Shown here piece after piece: positions 35,386-44,563 of a stretch of DNA of 64,000 nucleotides (positions are counted from its first letter, which is position 1; each line of letters starts with the position of its first letter). The position numbers and the translations under genes are program-made. The notes below the pieces were generated by a model. The model was not told the DNA's origin. It made no database searches and saw only the letters and a program-made list of their open reading frames with translations. The DNA lies in assembly GCF_000739935.1 (NCBI RefSeq), contig NZ_BBJU01000001.1:1-64000 (forward strand). Reading direction: 5' to 3'. This DNA comes from Agrobacterium rubi TR3 = NBRC 13261 (lineage in GTDB: Bacteria > Pseudomonadota > Alphaproteobacteria > Rhizobiales > Rhizobiaceae).

Positions 35386-37224
35386 TCAGGATTGGAACTG
35401 CGAGATAACCTCCAGAAAGGCTGGGCCGTAGCGATCCAGTTTCGCCTCGCCGACGCCGGGGACTTTGGCCATTTCGGCCCGTGAGGTGGGTCTGGCACCT
35501 GCGAGTTCGATCAGGGTTTTGTCATGGAATATGACATAGGGCGGCAGGTTCTGGGTGCGGGCGATTTCCATTCGGCGCTCGCGCAGGGCCTGAAACAAAG
35601 CCGCATCCTCGTCGGGAAGACTGACGGTTGGTCGTCCATTCGCATTGCGATCTCGGCTGGTTTTGCGCGGCGCCTGAGGTTTTCGCAACAGCAGCATAGG
35701 TTTTTCGCGCAGAAACTGGCGGCCTGTTTCTGATATCGAAAGGCCGCCGTGCCCGGCTATATCGACTTCGATCAGTCGCGCTGCGATCAACTGGCGCAGG
35801 ATTGCTCGCCACGTGCGGTTATCGTGCTCCTTGCCGATGCCATAGGTGGTAATCTGGTCATGACCGAAGCGGGTTATGCGCTCCTCGTCGGCGCCCAACA
35901 GCACGCTGATGATGTAGGCTTGGCCGAAGCGCTCTCCGGTTCTGTAGATGCAGGACAGGATTTTCTGGGCGGATATGGCGCCGTCGAACAGTTCTGGTGG
36001 TTCGGCGCAGGTGTCGCAGTTGCCACAGGGCTCGCACGTATCTCCAAAATAGGAGAGCAGTGCCTGTCTGCGGCATCCCGCCGTTTCGGCCAAGCCCAGC
36101 AGAGCATCCAGCTTTTGCCGTTCCATATGTTTGCGCTGGTCCGACGCATCGGATTCTTCGATGAATCGATTGCGCAACGCGATGTCGTCGGAGCCATAGA
36201 GCATCAGCACGTCGGACGGCAGACCATCGCGGCCTGCACGGCCCGTTTCCTGATAATAGGCTTCGATGCTGCTAGGCAGATCGATATGCACCACGAAGCG
36301 AACGTCCGGCTTGTCGATGCCCATGCCAAACGCGATGGTGGCGACCATGATGATGGCCTCGCCATGCTGAAAGCGGGTCTGGTTTGCCTCACGGTCTTCG
36401 CGTGCCATGCCGGCATGGTAGGAGAGAGCGTCATAGCCTTCGGAGCGCAGCCATTCGGCGGTCTCCTCCGTTTTTCGCTTGGACAGGCAGTAGATGATGC
36501 CGCTCTCATCCTGATGATCCCGCAGGAAACGTTTGACTTGGGATCGCGGATTGTCCTTCTCCATGATGGCGTAGCGAATGTTGGGACGGTCGAAGCCTGC
36601 GATGAAGGCGTCCTTGCCGTCGATACGCATATGTTCCAGAATTTCGGCGCGGGTCGGCTCGTCTGCGGTCGCCGTCAGGGCCATGCGCGGCGTGTTGGGG
36701 AAGCGCTCGGTTAGCATATCCAACTGGCGGTATGGCGGGCGAAAATCGTGGCCCCATTGGGACAGGCAGTGCGCCTCGTCGATGGCAATGAGCGATAGCG
36801 ACACATCCTGAAGCGCGTCCAGCACGTCAGGCTTCAGCAGTGTTTCGGGGGCTGCGTAGAGAATGCTGACTTTCCCTGCACGGATATCGGACCACAGGGC
36901 GCGGCGCTCATCCGGCTGGAGGTTGGAATTCAGCGCTTCCGCTCTCACACCCGCCTGGCGCAAAGCGGCCACCTGATCGACCATCAGCGCGATCAGCGGC
37001 GAAACGACAAGGCCCATGCCGGGGCGCGAAAGGGCTGGAATCTGGTAGCAGAGCGACTTGCCGCCGCCTGTCGGCATCAGCACGAAGGCGTTGTTGCCCG
37101 CGATGACATGCTGGACGATGTCTGCCTGCTGACCACGAAAAGTGTCATAGCCGTAGATGGTTTTTAGAATATGGAATGGATCAGTATTCACGGATATCTT
37201 CTTTGAGATTCGGTCGTGCCGCAC
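35386..37224 (-). CDS. recQ: ATP-dependent DNA helicase RecQ
   Basis: A 612-residue RecQ helicase acting in recombinational repair. Motifs are ADIVQHVIAGNNAFVLMPTGGGKSLCYQIPAL (Walker A), IAIDEAHCLSQWGHDFRPPY (DEAH plus the RecQ loop), YCLSKRKTEETAEWL, and VHIDLPSSIEAYYQETGRAGRDG (motif VI). A zinc-binding cluster follows (C-RRQALL..CEPCGNCDTC), then an RQC winged helix and a C-terminal HRDC domain (LFQALRERRMEIARTQNLPPYVIFHD). The start is GTG at 37224 or GTG at 37191. It lies directly downstream of nasA, in the same direction, but is functionally unrelated to it. Confidence 0.92.
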   Translation of the reverse strand: MRHDRISKKISVNTDPFHILKTIYGYDTFRGQQADIVQHVIAGNNAFVLMPTGGGKSLCYQIPALSRPGMGLVVSPLIALMVDQVAALRQAGVRAEALNSNLQPDERRALWSDIRAGKVSILYAAPETLLKPDVLDALQDVSLSLIAIDEAHCLSQWGHDFRPPYRQLDMLTERFPNTPRMALTATADEPTRAEILEHMRIDGKDAFIAGFDRPNIRYAIMEKDNPRSQVKRFLRDHQDESGIIYCLSKRKTEETAEWLRSEGYDALSYHAGMAREDREANQTRFQHGEAIIMVATIAFGMGIDKPDVRFVVHIDLPSSIEAYYQETGRAGRDGLPSDVLMLYGSDDIALRNRFIEESDASDQRKHMERQKLDALLGLAETAGCRRQALLSYFGDTCEPCGNCDTCAEPPELFDGAISAQKILSCIYRTGERFGQAYIISVLLGADEERITRFGHDQITTYGIGKEHDNRTWRAILRQLIAARLIEVDIAGHGGLSISETGRQFLREKPMLLLRKPQAPRKTSRDRNANGRPTVSLPDEDAALFQALRERRMEIARTQNLPPYVIFHDKTLIELAGARPTSRAEMAKVPGVGEAKLDRYGPAFLEVISQFQS

Positions 37225-37287
37225 CTCATTCCATATTCAGAATAATCGCAACCCTTTCATTCCATTCGTTTCACGCTGGCATAGGGA

Positions 37288-39945
37288 TTATTCCGCTGCG
37301 GTCTTCACGCAGCCTTCGATGATGCCGCGGATTTCTGCGCGGCAGGAGCCGCAGTTTGTGCCAGCGCTCAAGGTTTTGCCAATGTCTTCGACGGTGTGGC
37401 ACCCATCACGAATGGCTGATGTAATCTGGTTGACGCCGACATTGAAGCAGGAGCAGACGGTGGCGCCGGGGTCGGCTCTGCCAGCACCGGGTCGGCCTGC
37501 GACGAGGGAAAAGCGGGTTCGCAAATCTTCGTGGCGGATGGAGAGTTGGGAGATCGCCCAGTTGCGGGCGACGCCAACAGGGGCATCGGCGACGTAAAGT
37601 GCGGCCAGCAATGTGTCGCCATCGAAGAATGCGAGCCGTATCTGACTGGTGCTGTTATCGGCATAGCCGATGGGTTCTATGCTGACATCGATACCGAAAA
37701 TGGTGCGAGCCCAGTCGCTCCAGTCGTCGGGTATGTCTTCGAAAGCCATCTCCAGACGATAGCCGCCATTGGCCTTTGCCAGCGCCCAATAGGCGCAATC
37801 GAGACCCTGCGGTTTGGCCTGCGTGACGGCAAAGGCATAGGCTTTCGCCTGAAAGCGGCGCGCGGTGACGGCCACGTTTTTCGATGCCGGTTGGCCGGAA
37901 AAGGGGTCGGTTACGGATGGCACCAGTCTGTCGACGCGGGCATTGGCGGCAAACTGGTCATTCCAGTGCATGGGCACGAAGAGATTGCCGCGCGCCTGCC
38001 GGTCCGTTACCAGCGCCCGCACGATGATCCTGCCGAGCGGGCTTTCGATTTCCACGAGATCGGCGCTGTTGATGCCTGCATCCATCGCATCGCGCGGATG
38101 CAGTTCCACGAAGGGCTCGGCTATGTGGGATGACAGGCGGGCGCTTTTTCCCGTGCGCGTCATGGTATGCCACTGGTCGCGGATGCGGCCCGTGTTGAGG
38201 GTCAGGGGGTAGGCCGCATCGATGCGGGATGTTTGTGGCAGGGCGGTGCTGACGAAGCGGGCCTTGGCATCGGCATGATAGAATTTTCCGTCTGCAAAGA
38301 AACGTGTGGTTTGCGTGGTTCCAGATAATGGCTGCGGCCAGTTGAAGGGTGACAGGTCGTCATAGGCTGGCTTTGTCAGTGCGGAATATGCGCCGATATC
38401 GAAATCACGCGATCCGTTATTTTCGAAGGCGGAGAGATTGGCATGTTCCGTGAAGATATCGACTGGGCCGGTGTAATCGAACGCTGCGGCAAACCCCATA
38501 CGCTGACCGACCTGCGCCAATTGCCACCAGTCTGCCGTTGCCTCTGCCGGTGCGGGAAGGTAGCCGCGCTGGCGGGAAATGCGGCGTTCCGAGTTCGTGA
38601 CCGTTCCGTCCTTTTCGCCCCAGCCGAGCGAGGGAAGGAGGACATGGGCGTATTTTGCCGTGTCGGTGGTCGCGAACATGTCTGACACGACGACGAAAGG
38701 GCAGGCTTTCAATGCGGCTTCGACGGCGCTGGCGTCGGGCATGGAAACCACGGGGTTGGTCGCCATGATCCACAGCGCCTTGATGCGCCCATCGGCCACC
38801 GCTTGGAACAGATCAACTGCCTTCAAGCCCGGTTTGTCGGCAATGACGGGCGAATTCCAGAAACGCTGGACGCGGTCGCGATCACCGGCATTCTCGATGG
38901 CCATATGGGCCGCCAGCATATTGGCGAGACCGCCGACTTCGCGGCCTCCCATGGCGTTGGGCTGGCCGGTCAGTGAAAACGGTCCCATGCCCGGCCTGCC
39001 GATGCGGCCGGTTGCAAGATGGCAGTTGATGATGGCGTTGACCTTGTCCGTGCCGCTTTCCGACTGGTTGACGCCCTGGCTGTAGCAGGTGACGGTCTTT
39101 TCCGTGCGCTCAAAGAGTTCGTAGAACTGGATGAGTTCGGCAATGGTCAGCCCCGTGGCATCTGCAATTTCGGGGAGGCCGTATTCCGCAGCGGATTGAA
39201 CGGCGGCATCGAATCCGTTTGTGAAGCTCTCGACATAGGCACGGTCAATAGCGGGACCGTTGGCGAGATGTGCGAGAAGGCCGGTAAACAGCGCCACATC
39301 GCCATCCGGGCGGATGGCCAGATGCATGTCGGCGATATCGCAGCTCATGGTGCGGCGCGGGTCGATGACGACGATGCGCATATCCGGGCGCTCGGCCTTG
39401 GCGGCGGCGAGACGCTGGTAGATGACCGGGTGGCACCATGCCAGATTGGAACCGGTGAGAATGACCAGATCAGCTTCGAAAATATCCTCATAGAGACCCG
39501 GCACCGTATCCGAGCCGAAAGCGCGGCGGTGGCCTGCGACCGAAGACGACATGCAGAGGCGCGAATTGGTATCGATATTGGCCGAACCGATGAAGCCCTT
39601 CATCAGCTTGTTGGCGACATAATAATCTTCCGTCAGCAATTGGCCGGAGACGTAGAAGGCAACGGAGTCTGGTCCGTGTTCGGCAATGGCGTCCGAAAAT
39701 TTCGAGGCCACGAGATCAAGTGCGCTCTCCCATGTTGCCCGCTCGCCATCCACCTGCGGATAGAGCAATCTTCCGTCGAGATCGATGGTTTCGGCCAGTG
39801 CCGAGCCCTTGGAACAGAGCCGTCCCAGATTGGCAGGGTGATCGGGATCGCCTTTGACGGTGACAGCGCCATCGTCTTCGATCTTCGCAATCACACCGCA
39901 GCCGACGCCGCAATAGGGACAGGTGGTCTTGACCTCTTGTGCCAT
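37288..39945 (-). CDS. nasA: Assimilatory nitrate reductase, molybdopterin catalytic subunit
   Basis: An 885-residue molybdopterin oxidoreductase that reduces nitrate to nitrite in the cytoplasm. The N-terminal [4Fe-4S] motif is CPYCGVGCGVIAK...LCSKGSAL. The molybdopterin domain includes NTNSRLCMSSSVAGH and the GQPNAMGGREVGGL segment. A C-terminal BFD-like [2Fe-2S] domain (TVCSCFNVGVNQITSAIRDGCHTVEDIGK...GTNCGSCRAEI) is typical of NasA that accept electrons without a separate NasB. The start is ATG 39945 (MAQEVKTTCPYC); GTG 39951 overlapping the nirD stop is the alternative. It is the last nitrate gene before recQ. No siroheme-synthase gene follows here. Confidence 0.93.
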   Translation of the reverse strand: MAQEVKTTCPYCGVGCGVIAKIEDDGAVTVKGDPDHPANLGRLCSKGSALAETIDLDGRLLYPQVDGERATWESALDLVASKFSDAIAEHGPDSVAFYVSGQLLTEDYYVANKLMKGFIGSANIDTNSRLCMSSSVAGHRRAFGSDTVPGLYEDIFEADLVILTGSNLAWCHPVIYQRLAAAKAERPDMRIVVIDPRRTMSCDIADMHLAIRPDGDVALFTGLLAHLANGPAIDRAYVESFTNGFDAAVQSAAEYGLPEIADATGLTIAELIQFYELFERTEKTVTCYSQGVNQSESGTDKVNAIINCHLATGRIGRPGMGPFSLTGQPNAMGGREVGGLANMLAAHMAIENAGDRDRVQRFWNSPVIADKPGLKAVDLFQAVADGRIKALWIMATNPVVSMPDASAVEAALKACPFVVVSDMFATTDTAKYAHVLLPSLGWGEKDGTVTNSERRISRQRGYLPAPAEATADWWQLAQVGQRMGFAAAFDYTGPVDIFTEHANLSAFENNGSRDFDIGAYSALTKPAYDDLSPFNWPQPLSGTTQTTRFFADGKFYHADAKARFVSTALPQTSRIDAAYPLTLNTGRIRDQWHTMTRTGKSARLSSHIAEPFVELHPRDAMDAGINSADLVEIESPLGRIIVRALVTDRQARGNLFVPMHWNDQFAANARVDRLVPSVTDPFSGQPASKNVAVTARRFQAKAYAFAVTQAKPQGLDCAYWALAKANGGYRLEMAFEDIPDDWSDWARTIFGIDVSIEPIGYADNSTSQIRLAFFDGDTLLAALYVADAPVGVARNWAISQLSIRHEDLRTRFSLVAGRPGAGRADPGATVCSCFNVGVNQITSAIRDGCHTVEDIGKTLSAGTNCGSCRAEIRGIIEGCVKTAAE

Positions 39946-39947
39946 GC

Positions 39948-40286
39948 TCACTCCGCCGCGATCATGAGGCTTTCGATTGAAATCGACAGCTTGCCGTCCA
40001 CGTTGCGTACGGGAATGGTGCGCACGGCACCCTCATCCGCGCCCAGCGCCTTGCCGGTTTCCAGCGAGATGACCCAGTTGTGCAGCGGACATGTGACCGA
40101 TGCGCCGTGGACAATGCCTTGGCTCAGCGGTCCACCCTTGTGCGGACAATGGTCTTCGATGGCATAGACATCGTTGTCCGCCGTGCGGAACACCGCGATC
40201 TTGCCGGAGGGCGTTTTTACGCAGCGCGCGCCGCGCAGAGGAATGTCGGAGATGTCGCCTATATCGACCCAGTTCATTGCGTTCAT
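39948..40286 (-). CDS. nirD: Nitrite reductase (NADH) small subunit
   Basis: A 112-residue Rieske-fold subunit of assimilatory nitrite reductase. It keeps both metal-ligand pairs of a [2Fe-2S] Rieske centre (HCPHKGG and CPLHNW), which many enterobacterial NirD proteins have lost, so it may carry a cluster. The start ATG at 40286 follows an AAGGA; ATG 40277 is possible. It works with NirB to reduce nitrite to ammonium with NADH. The start codon overlaps nothing upstream, and 94 bases containing a perfect hairpin separate it from nirB. Confidence 0.92.
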   Translation of the reverse strand: MNAMNWVDIGDISDIPLRGARCVKTPSGKIAVFRTADNDVYAIEDHCPHKGGPLSQGIVHGASVTCPLHNWVISLETGKALGADEGAVRTIPVRNVDGKLSISIESLMIAAE

Positions 40287-40310
40287 CCTGTCCTTCTCGA
40301 TGATGTCTCC

Positions 40311-40342
40311 GGGTGGGCGGAAACTCCTCTTTCCGCCCACCC
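40311..40342 (-). other. Perfect 13-bp intercistronic hairpin between nirB and nirD
   Basis: The arms GGGTGGGCGGAAA and TTTCCGCCCACCC pair perfectly around a 6-nt loop that reads GAGGAG on the coding (minus) strand. No U-tract follows, so it is not a standard terminator. An mRNA-stabilising or processing element setting the NirB:NirD ratio fits the position. It has not been shown. Confidence 0.6.
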
Positions 40343-40380
40343 GACTGCCCACGCGTCCAGCCTGCCTTAAAGACGGGCGG

Positions 40381-42831
40381 TCACTCTGCGGCTTGATTAA
40401 AGCCGATGGTCGCCATCGGTTTGAACTCGTGCTTGTGTTCGCCGGATACGCGCTCCGACCAGGGATCGACCTGTGCGAATTTCTGGCTGAAGACGAAGCG
40501 GTCGAAGTAAGCCTTGCGCTTTTCGGCATCACCCATGATCTGGCGGCGAACTTCGTCGTAACCGATGCGCTTGGCCCATTTGTAGATGCGCTCCAGGTAA
40601 CGGCCCTGTTCGCGGTACATCTGCGTCAGAGCCACGATATGCTCAAGCGCCTCGTCCTCGGTTTTGACGAGGCCCAGAACTTCCGTCCCCTTGATGTCGA
40701 GACCGGCGGCACCGGCGAAGTGGATTTCATAGCCGCTGTCGACGCAGATCACGCCGATATCCTTGCAGGTGGCTTCGGCGCAGTTGCGCGGACAGCCGGA
40801 GACGGCAAGCTTCAGCTTGGCGGGCGTCCAGGAACCCCACATGAATTTTTCGACGCGGATGCCAAAGCCTGTCGAATCCTGCGTGCCAAAGCGGCACCAG
40901 TCCGATCCGACGCAGGTTTTGACGGTGCGCAAGCCCTTGGCATAGGCCTGACCGGAGATGAAACCGGCCTTGCCGAGATCGGCCCAGACGGCGGGCAGGT
41001 CTTCCTTTTCGATGCCGAGAAGATCGATACGCTGGCCGCCTGTCACCTTCACCATGGGTATCTCGAACTTGTCGACAACGTCCGCGATGGCGCGCAATTC
41101 GTTGGCATTGGTCACGCCGCCCCACATGCGTGGCACGACGGAATAGGTGCCATCCTTCTGGATGTTGGCGTGGACACGCTCATTGATATAGCGCGACTGG
41201 TAATCGTCGGCATATTCATCCGGCCAGTCGGACACGAGATAGTAGTTCAGCGCCGGGCGGCATTTGGCGCAGCCGCAGGAGGTCTTCCACTCCAGTTCCT
41301 GCATGACGGCAGGAATGGTTTTCAGGCTCTTGGCCTTGATCAGACGGCGCACGTCGTCGTGTCCAAGCTCCGTGCAGGTACACATGGGCTGCACGGCTGC
41401 CGGGTTGTAGCTGTCGCCCAGCGTCAGCGTCATCAACTGTTCCACAAGGCCCGTGCAGGAGCCGCAGGATGCCGATGCCTTGGTGTGGGCGCGCACATCG
41501 TCAAGCGACGTCAGCCCCTTGCCGGTGATGGTCGAGGTGATCTTGCCCTTGCAAACGCCGTTACAGCCACAGATTTCCGCATCATCCGGCAAGGCTGCAA
41601 CGGCCGCCATAGGGTCCAGTGGGGACCCTCCCTGATAGGACTGGCCGAAAATGAGAGTGTCGCGCATGGCGGAGATATCGACGCCCTTTTTCTTCAGGTC
41701 GTTGAACCAGGCTCCGTCAGAGGTTTCACCGTAGAGAACGGTGCCGATAATGCGGTTGTCTTTGAGGATCACGCGCTTGTAGACGCCTGCGGTGGCATCG
41801 CGCAGCACGATCTCCTCTCGGTCGTCGCCATCGGCAAAATCACCGATGGAGAAGAGGTTGATGCCGGTAACCTTGAGCTTCGTCGGCGTATCCGCATGCA
41901 CGAAGGCCGGTGTGGTGTCGCCCGCCAGATGCGCAGCGGCCACCCGCGCCATTTCGTAAAGCGGGGCGACGAGGCCATAGACCATGCCATCCACTTCGGC
42001 GCATTCCCCGACAGAGAGAATATCGCCGTCCGATGTCTGCATGCCCGCATCCACGACGATGCCGCGATTGACGGCAAGGCCTGCCTCCTTCGCAAGGCCG
42101 ATATTGGGCCTAATACCAACCGCCATCACCACCAGCGTGGCGGGGATGATGGTGCCATTGTCGAGTTCGATGCCCTCCACCTTGTCGGTGCCGACGATCT
42201 GCTTGGTATTGGCCTTGGTGATGACCTTGATGCCGCGATCTTCCATCGCCTTTTGCAGCAGGTAGCCCGCTGCCGGATCGAGCTGACGCTCCATCAGCGT
42301 CGGCATCACATGCAGAACGGTCACGTCCATGCCGCGCATGGAAAGACCGGCTGCGGCCTCCAGCCCCAGCAACCCGCCGCCGATAACGACGGCCTTCGCT
42401 CTGGATTGGGCGGCCAGCAGCATGGCATCGACATCGTCAAGATCGCGATAGGTGATGACGCCGGGCAAATCCTTGCCCGGAACGGGAATGATGAAGGGAA
42501 CGGAGCCGGTGGCGATGACCAGCTTGTCATAGCTTTCGGTGACGCCATGATCTGACGTTACCGTCTTCGCCGCGCGGTCGATATTGACGATGCGGTGACC
42601 CTTATAGAGCGTAATGCCGTGCTGGATATACCAGCCATCACCATGGATGATGATGTCCTCATAGGACTTCTCACCCGACAGCACCGGCGAGAGCATGATG
42701 CGGTCGTAATTGACGCGAGGCTCGGCGTTGAAAATCGTGACCTGATATCGATCAGGGGCTTTCTCGAAGAGTTCTTCCAGCATGCGTCCAGGCGCCATGC
42801 CGTTTCCGATGATGACAAGTTTTTCTGTCAT
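40381..42831 (-). CDS. nirB: Nitrite reductase (NADH) large subunit
   Basis: An 816-residue siroheme and FAD nitrite reductase. Domain order is an N-terminal FAD/NADH oxidoreductase (KLVIIGNGMAPGRML; VVIGGGLLGLEAAAGL), two BFD-like [2Fe-2S] segments (CGCNGVCKGKI...ASCGSCTGLV; CTCTELGHDDV...CGCAKCRPAL), then the nitrite/sulfite reductase ferredoxin-like and siroheme domains. The [4Fe-4S]-siroheme ligands are TCVGSDWCRFG and GCPRNCAEATCKD. It reduces nitrite to ammonium in the cytoplasm. The ATG at 42831 lies four bases after the ATPase stop, consistent with one operon. Confidence 0.95.
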   Translation of the reverse strand: MTEKLVIIGNGMAPGRMLEELFEKAPDRYQVTIFNAEPRVNYDRIMLSPVLSGEKSYEDIIIHGDGWYIQHGITLYKGHRIVNIDRAAKTVTSDHGVTESYDKLVIATGSVPFIIPVPGKDLPGVITYRDLDDVDAMLLAAQSRAKAVVIGGGLLGLEAAAGLSMRGMDVTVLHVMPTLMERQLDPAAGYLLQKAMEDRGIKVITKANTKQIVGTDKVEGIELDNGTIIPATLVVMAVGIRPNIGLAKEAGLAVNRGIVVDAGMQTSDGDILSVGECAEVDGMVYGLVAPLYEMARVAAAHLAGDTTPAFVHADTPTKLKVTGINLFSIGDFADGDDREEIVLRDATAGVYKRVILKDNRIIGTVLYGETSDGAWFNDLKKKGVDISAMRDTLIFGQSYQGGSPLDPMAAVAALPDDAEICGCNGVCKGKITSTITGKGLTSLDDVRAHTKASASCGSCTGLVEQLMTLTLGDSYNPAAVQPMCTCTELGHDDVRRLIKAKSLKTIPAVMQELEWKTSCGCAKCRPALNYYLVSDWPDEYADDYQSRYINERVHANIQKDGTYSVVPRMWGGVTNANELRAIADVVDKFEIPMVKVTGGQRIDLLGIEKEDLPAVWADLGKAGFISGQAYAKGLRTVKTCVGSDWCRFGTQDSTGFGIRVEKFMWGSWTPAKLKLAVSGCPRNCAEATCKDIGVICVDSGYEIHFAGAAGLDIKGTEVLGLVKTEDEALEHIVALTQMYREQGRYLERIYKWAKRIGYDEVRRQIMGDAEKRKAYFDRFVFSQKFAQVDPWSERVSGEHKHEFKPMATIGFNQAAE

Positions 42832-42835
42832 GATT

Positions 42836-43633
42836 TTACTCCGCAGCTTCGACGAAGCGGTGACGTTCATAGAGGAACTTCAACACGGCTTCGCGGCATT
42901 TGAGGTAGGTTCGGTCGGATGCAAGCTCGATGCGGTGGCGCGGCCTTGGCAGCGGCACATCGAGAATTTCGCCGATATGGGCGGCAGGGCCATTGGTCAT
43001 CATGACGATGCGGTCGGAAAGCAGCACGGCCTCGTCGACATCATGGGTAATCATGACCATGGTGTTGCCAAGACGGGCATGGATTTCCATGACCGCATCC
43101 TGCAAATGGGCGCGGGTCAGCGCATCGAGCGCGCCGAAGGGCTCATCCAGCAGCAGGATTTTCGGCTCCATCGCCAGCGCACGGGCAATGCCGACGCGCT
43201 GCTTCATGCCGCCGGAAATTTCCGATGGCTTCTTGTCCTTGGCATGGGCCATCTGCACGAGGTCCAGATTGCGCATCACCCATTCGTGGCGCTCTGCCTT
43301 GGTCTTCGAATAGCGGAAGACCTTTTCCACGCCGAGATTGACGTTTTCATAGACGCTCAGCCATGGCAGCAGGCTGTGGTTCTGGAACACCACGGCGCGT
43401 TCCGGGCCGGGTTCGTTTACCTCGCGGTTTTCCAGGAGAACGACGCCGGAGGAAACCTTGGTCAGCCCCGCGATGAGGTTCAGCATAGTGGACTTGCCGC
43501 AGCCGGAATGGCCGATGACCGAGACGAATTCGCCCTTGCCGATGGTGAGGTTGATGCCCTTCAGCACCTCGGCGCGGCTACCGCCCTTGTCGAAATATTT
43601 GTCGATGTTATCGAGCTTGAGATAGGCGTTCAT
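42836..43633 (-). CDS. nrtD: Nitrate ABC transporter ATP-binding protein
   Basis: A 265-residue single-cassette ATPase of the nitrate/sulfonate/taurine class: Walker A GHSGCGKS, Q-loop VFQNHSLLPWLSVYENV, signature ISGGMKQRVGIA, Walker B ILLLDEPFGALD, H-loop MITHDVDEAV. It resembles NrtD/CmpD rather than the NrtC fusion with an extra sensor domain. The Met at 43633 begins the conserved MNAYLKLDNIDKYF; upstream residues in the frame belong to the permease gene read out of frame. It energises NrtB. Confidence 0.88.
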   Translation of the reverse strand: MNAYLKLDNIDKYFDKGGSRAEVLKGINLTIGKGEFVSVIGHSGCGKSTMLNLIAGLTKVSSGVVLLENREVNEPGPERAVVFQNHSLLPWLSVYENVNLGVEKVFRYSKTKAERHEWVMRNLDLVQMAHAKDKKPSEISGGMKQRVGIARALAMEPKILLLDEPFGALDALTRAHLQDAVMEIHARLGNTMVMITHDVDEAVLLSDRIVMMTNGPAAHIGEILDVPLPRPRHRIELASDRTYLKCREAVLKFLYERHRFVEAAE

Positions 43634-43647
43634 GGTTGCTCTCCTCC

Positions 43648-44544
43648 TCAATTCGCCGCTGCGCCACGGGTGACGATGTTGCCGAGTGCGGCCACCAGCT
43701 TGTCCAGCACGAAGCCGACGACGCCGATATAGGCGAGTGCAACGATGATGTCGGGCAGGCGCGAGGAATTCCATGCGTCCCAGATGAAGAAGCCGATGCC
43801 GACGCCTCCGGTCAGCATTTCGGCCGCAACGATGGCAAGCCATGAGAGGCCGACACCGATCCGCAGACCCGTGAAGATGTAAGGGGCGGCGGATGGCAAC
43901 ATGATCTTGTAGAAAAACTCCAGCTGGTTCAGCCGCAGCACCTGCGCCACGTTGCGGTAATCCTGTGGGATGTTGCGCACGCCAACGGCGGTGTTGATGA
44001 TGACCGGCCAGATGGAGGTGATGAAGATCACGAAAATGGCCGATGGATTGCTGTCCTGAAAGGCAGCCAGCGACAGCGGCAGCCATGCCAGCGGCGGCAC
44101 GGTGCGCAGCACCTGAAAGATCGGGTCCAGACCGCGCATCGCCCAGATGGACTGACCGACGATGGCACCGAGGATGACGCCTGCAACAGCGGCAAGCCCG
44201 AAGCCATAGGCCACACGCTCCAGCGAAATCAGAACCCGCCAGCCAAGTCCGATATCCTGCGAACCATAGACGAAGAAGGGATAGACGATCAGGTCATAGC
44301 TTTCCTGAAACACTTGGCTCGGCGGCGGCAGCGTTGCACCGGGGGAGGAACAGAGCATCTGCCAGATGCCAAGCATCAACACCAGCACGACCAGCGGCGG
44401 AACGACGTTGCGGGTTATGGCGGCGGCGATCTTTTTGGCATTCAACGCCGGTGCCTTGCGGCGGTCGATGGCGATCACGGTGCCGCTTTTCGGGATGGCG
44501 GTGGCCGTTGCCATGCTGTCTGTCTTGCGGGCAGTTGCGGTCAT
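43648..44544 (-). CDS. nrtB: Nitrate ABC transporter permease
   Basis: A 298-residue permease with about six helices (PPLVVLVLMLGIWQMLCSSPGATLPPPSQVFQ; GFGLAAVAGVILGAIVGQS). The binding-protein-dependent EAA loop is RNVAQVLRLNQLEFFYKIMLPSAAPYIFTGLRIGVG. TGGVGIGFFIWDAWNSSRLPDIIVALAYIG is characteristic of the NrtB family. ATG 44544 gives a short cytoplasmic N terminus before the first helix. It lies between the binding-protein and ATPase genes. Confidence 0.9.
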   Translation of the reverse strand: MTATARKTDSMATATAIPKSGTVIAIDRRKAPALNAKKIAAAITRNVVPPLVVLVLMLGIWQMLCSSPGATLPPPSQVFQESYDLIVYPFFVYGSQDIGLGWRVLISLERVAYGFGLAAVAGVILGAIVGQSIWAMRGLDPIFQVLRTVPPLAWLPLSLAAFQDSNPSAIFVIFITSIWPVIINTAVGVRNIPQDYRNVAQVLRLNQLEFFYKIMLPSAAPYIFTGLRIGVGLSWLAIVAAEMLTGGVGIGFFIWDAWNSSRLPDIIVALAYIGVVGFVLDKLVAALGNIVTRGAAAN

Positions 44545-44563
44545 GGGTCTATCCTGTCGCTTT

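Noticed and set aside
40174-42555. 793-codon open frame antisense to nirB
   Set aside because: Its frame is a mirror of the nirB codon bias; the His/Asp/Gly-rich sequence has no motif, while nirB on the opposite strand has all catalytic cysteines.
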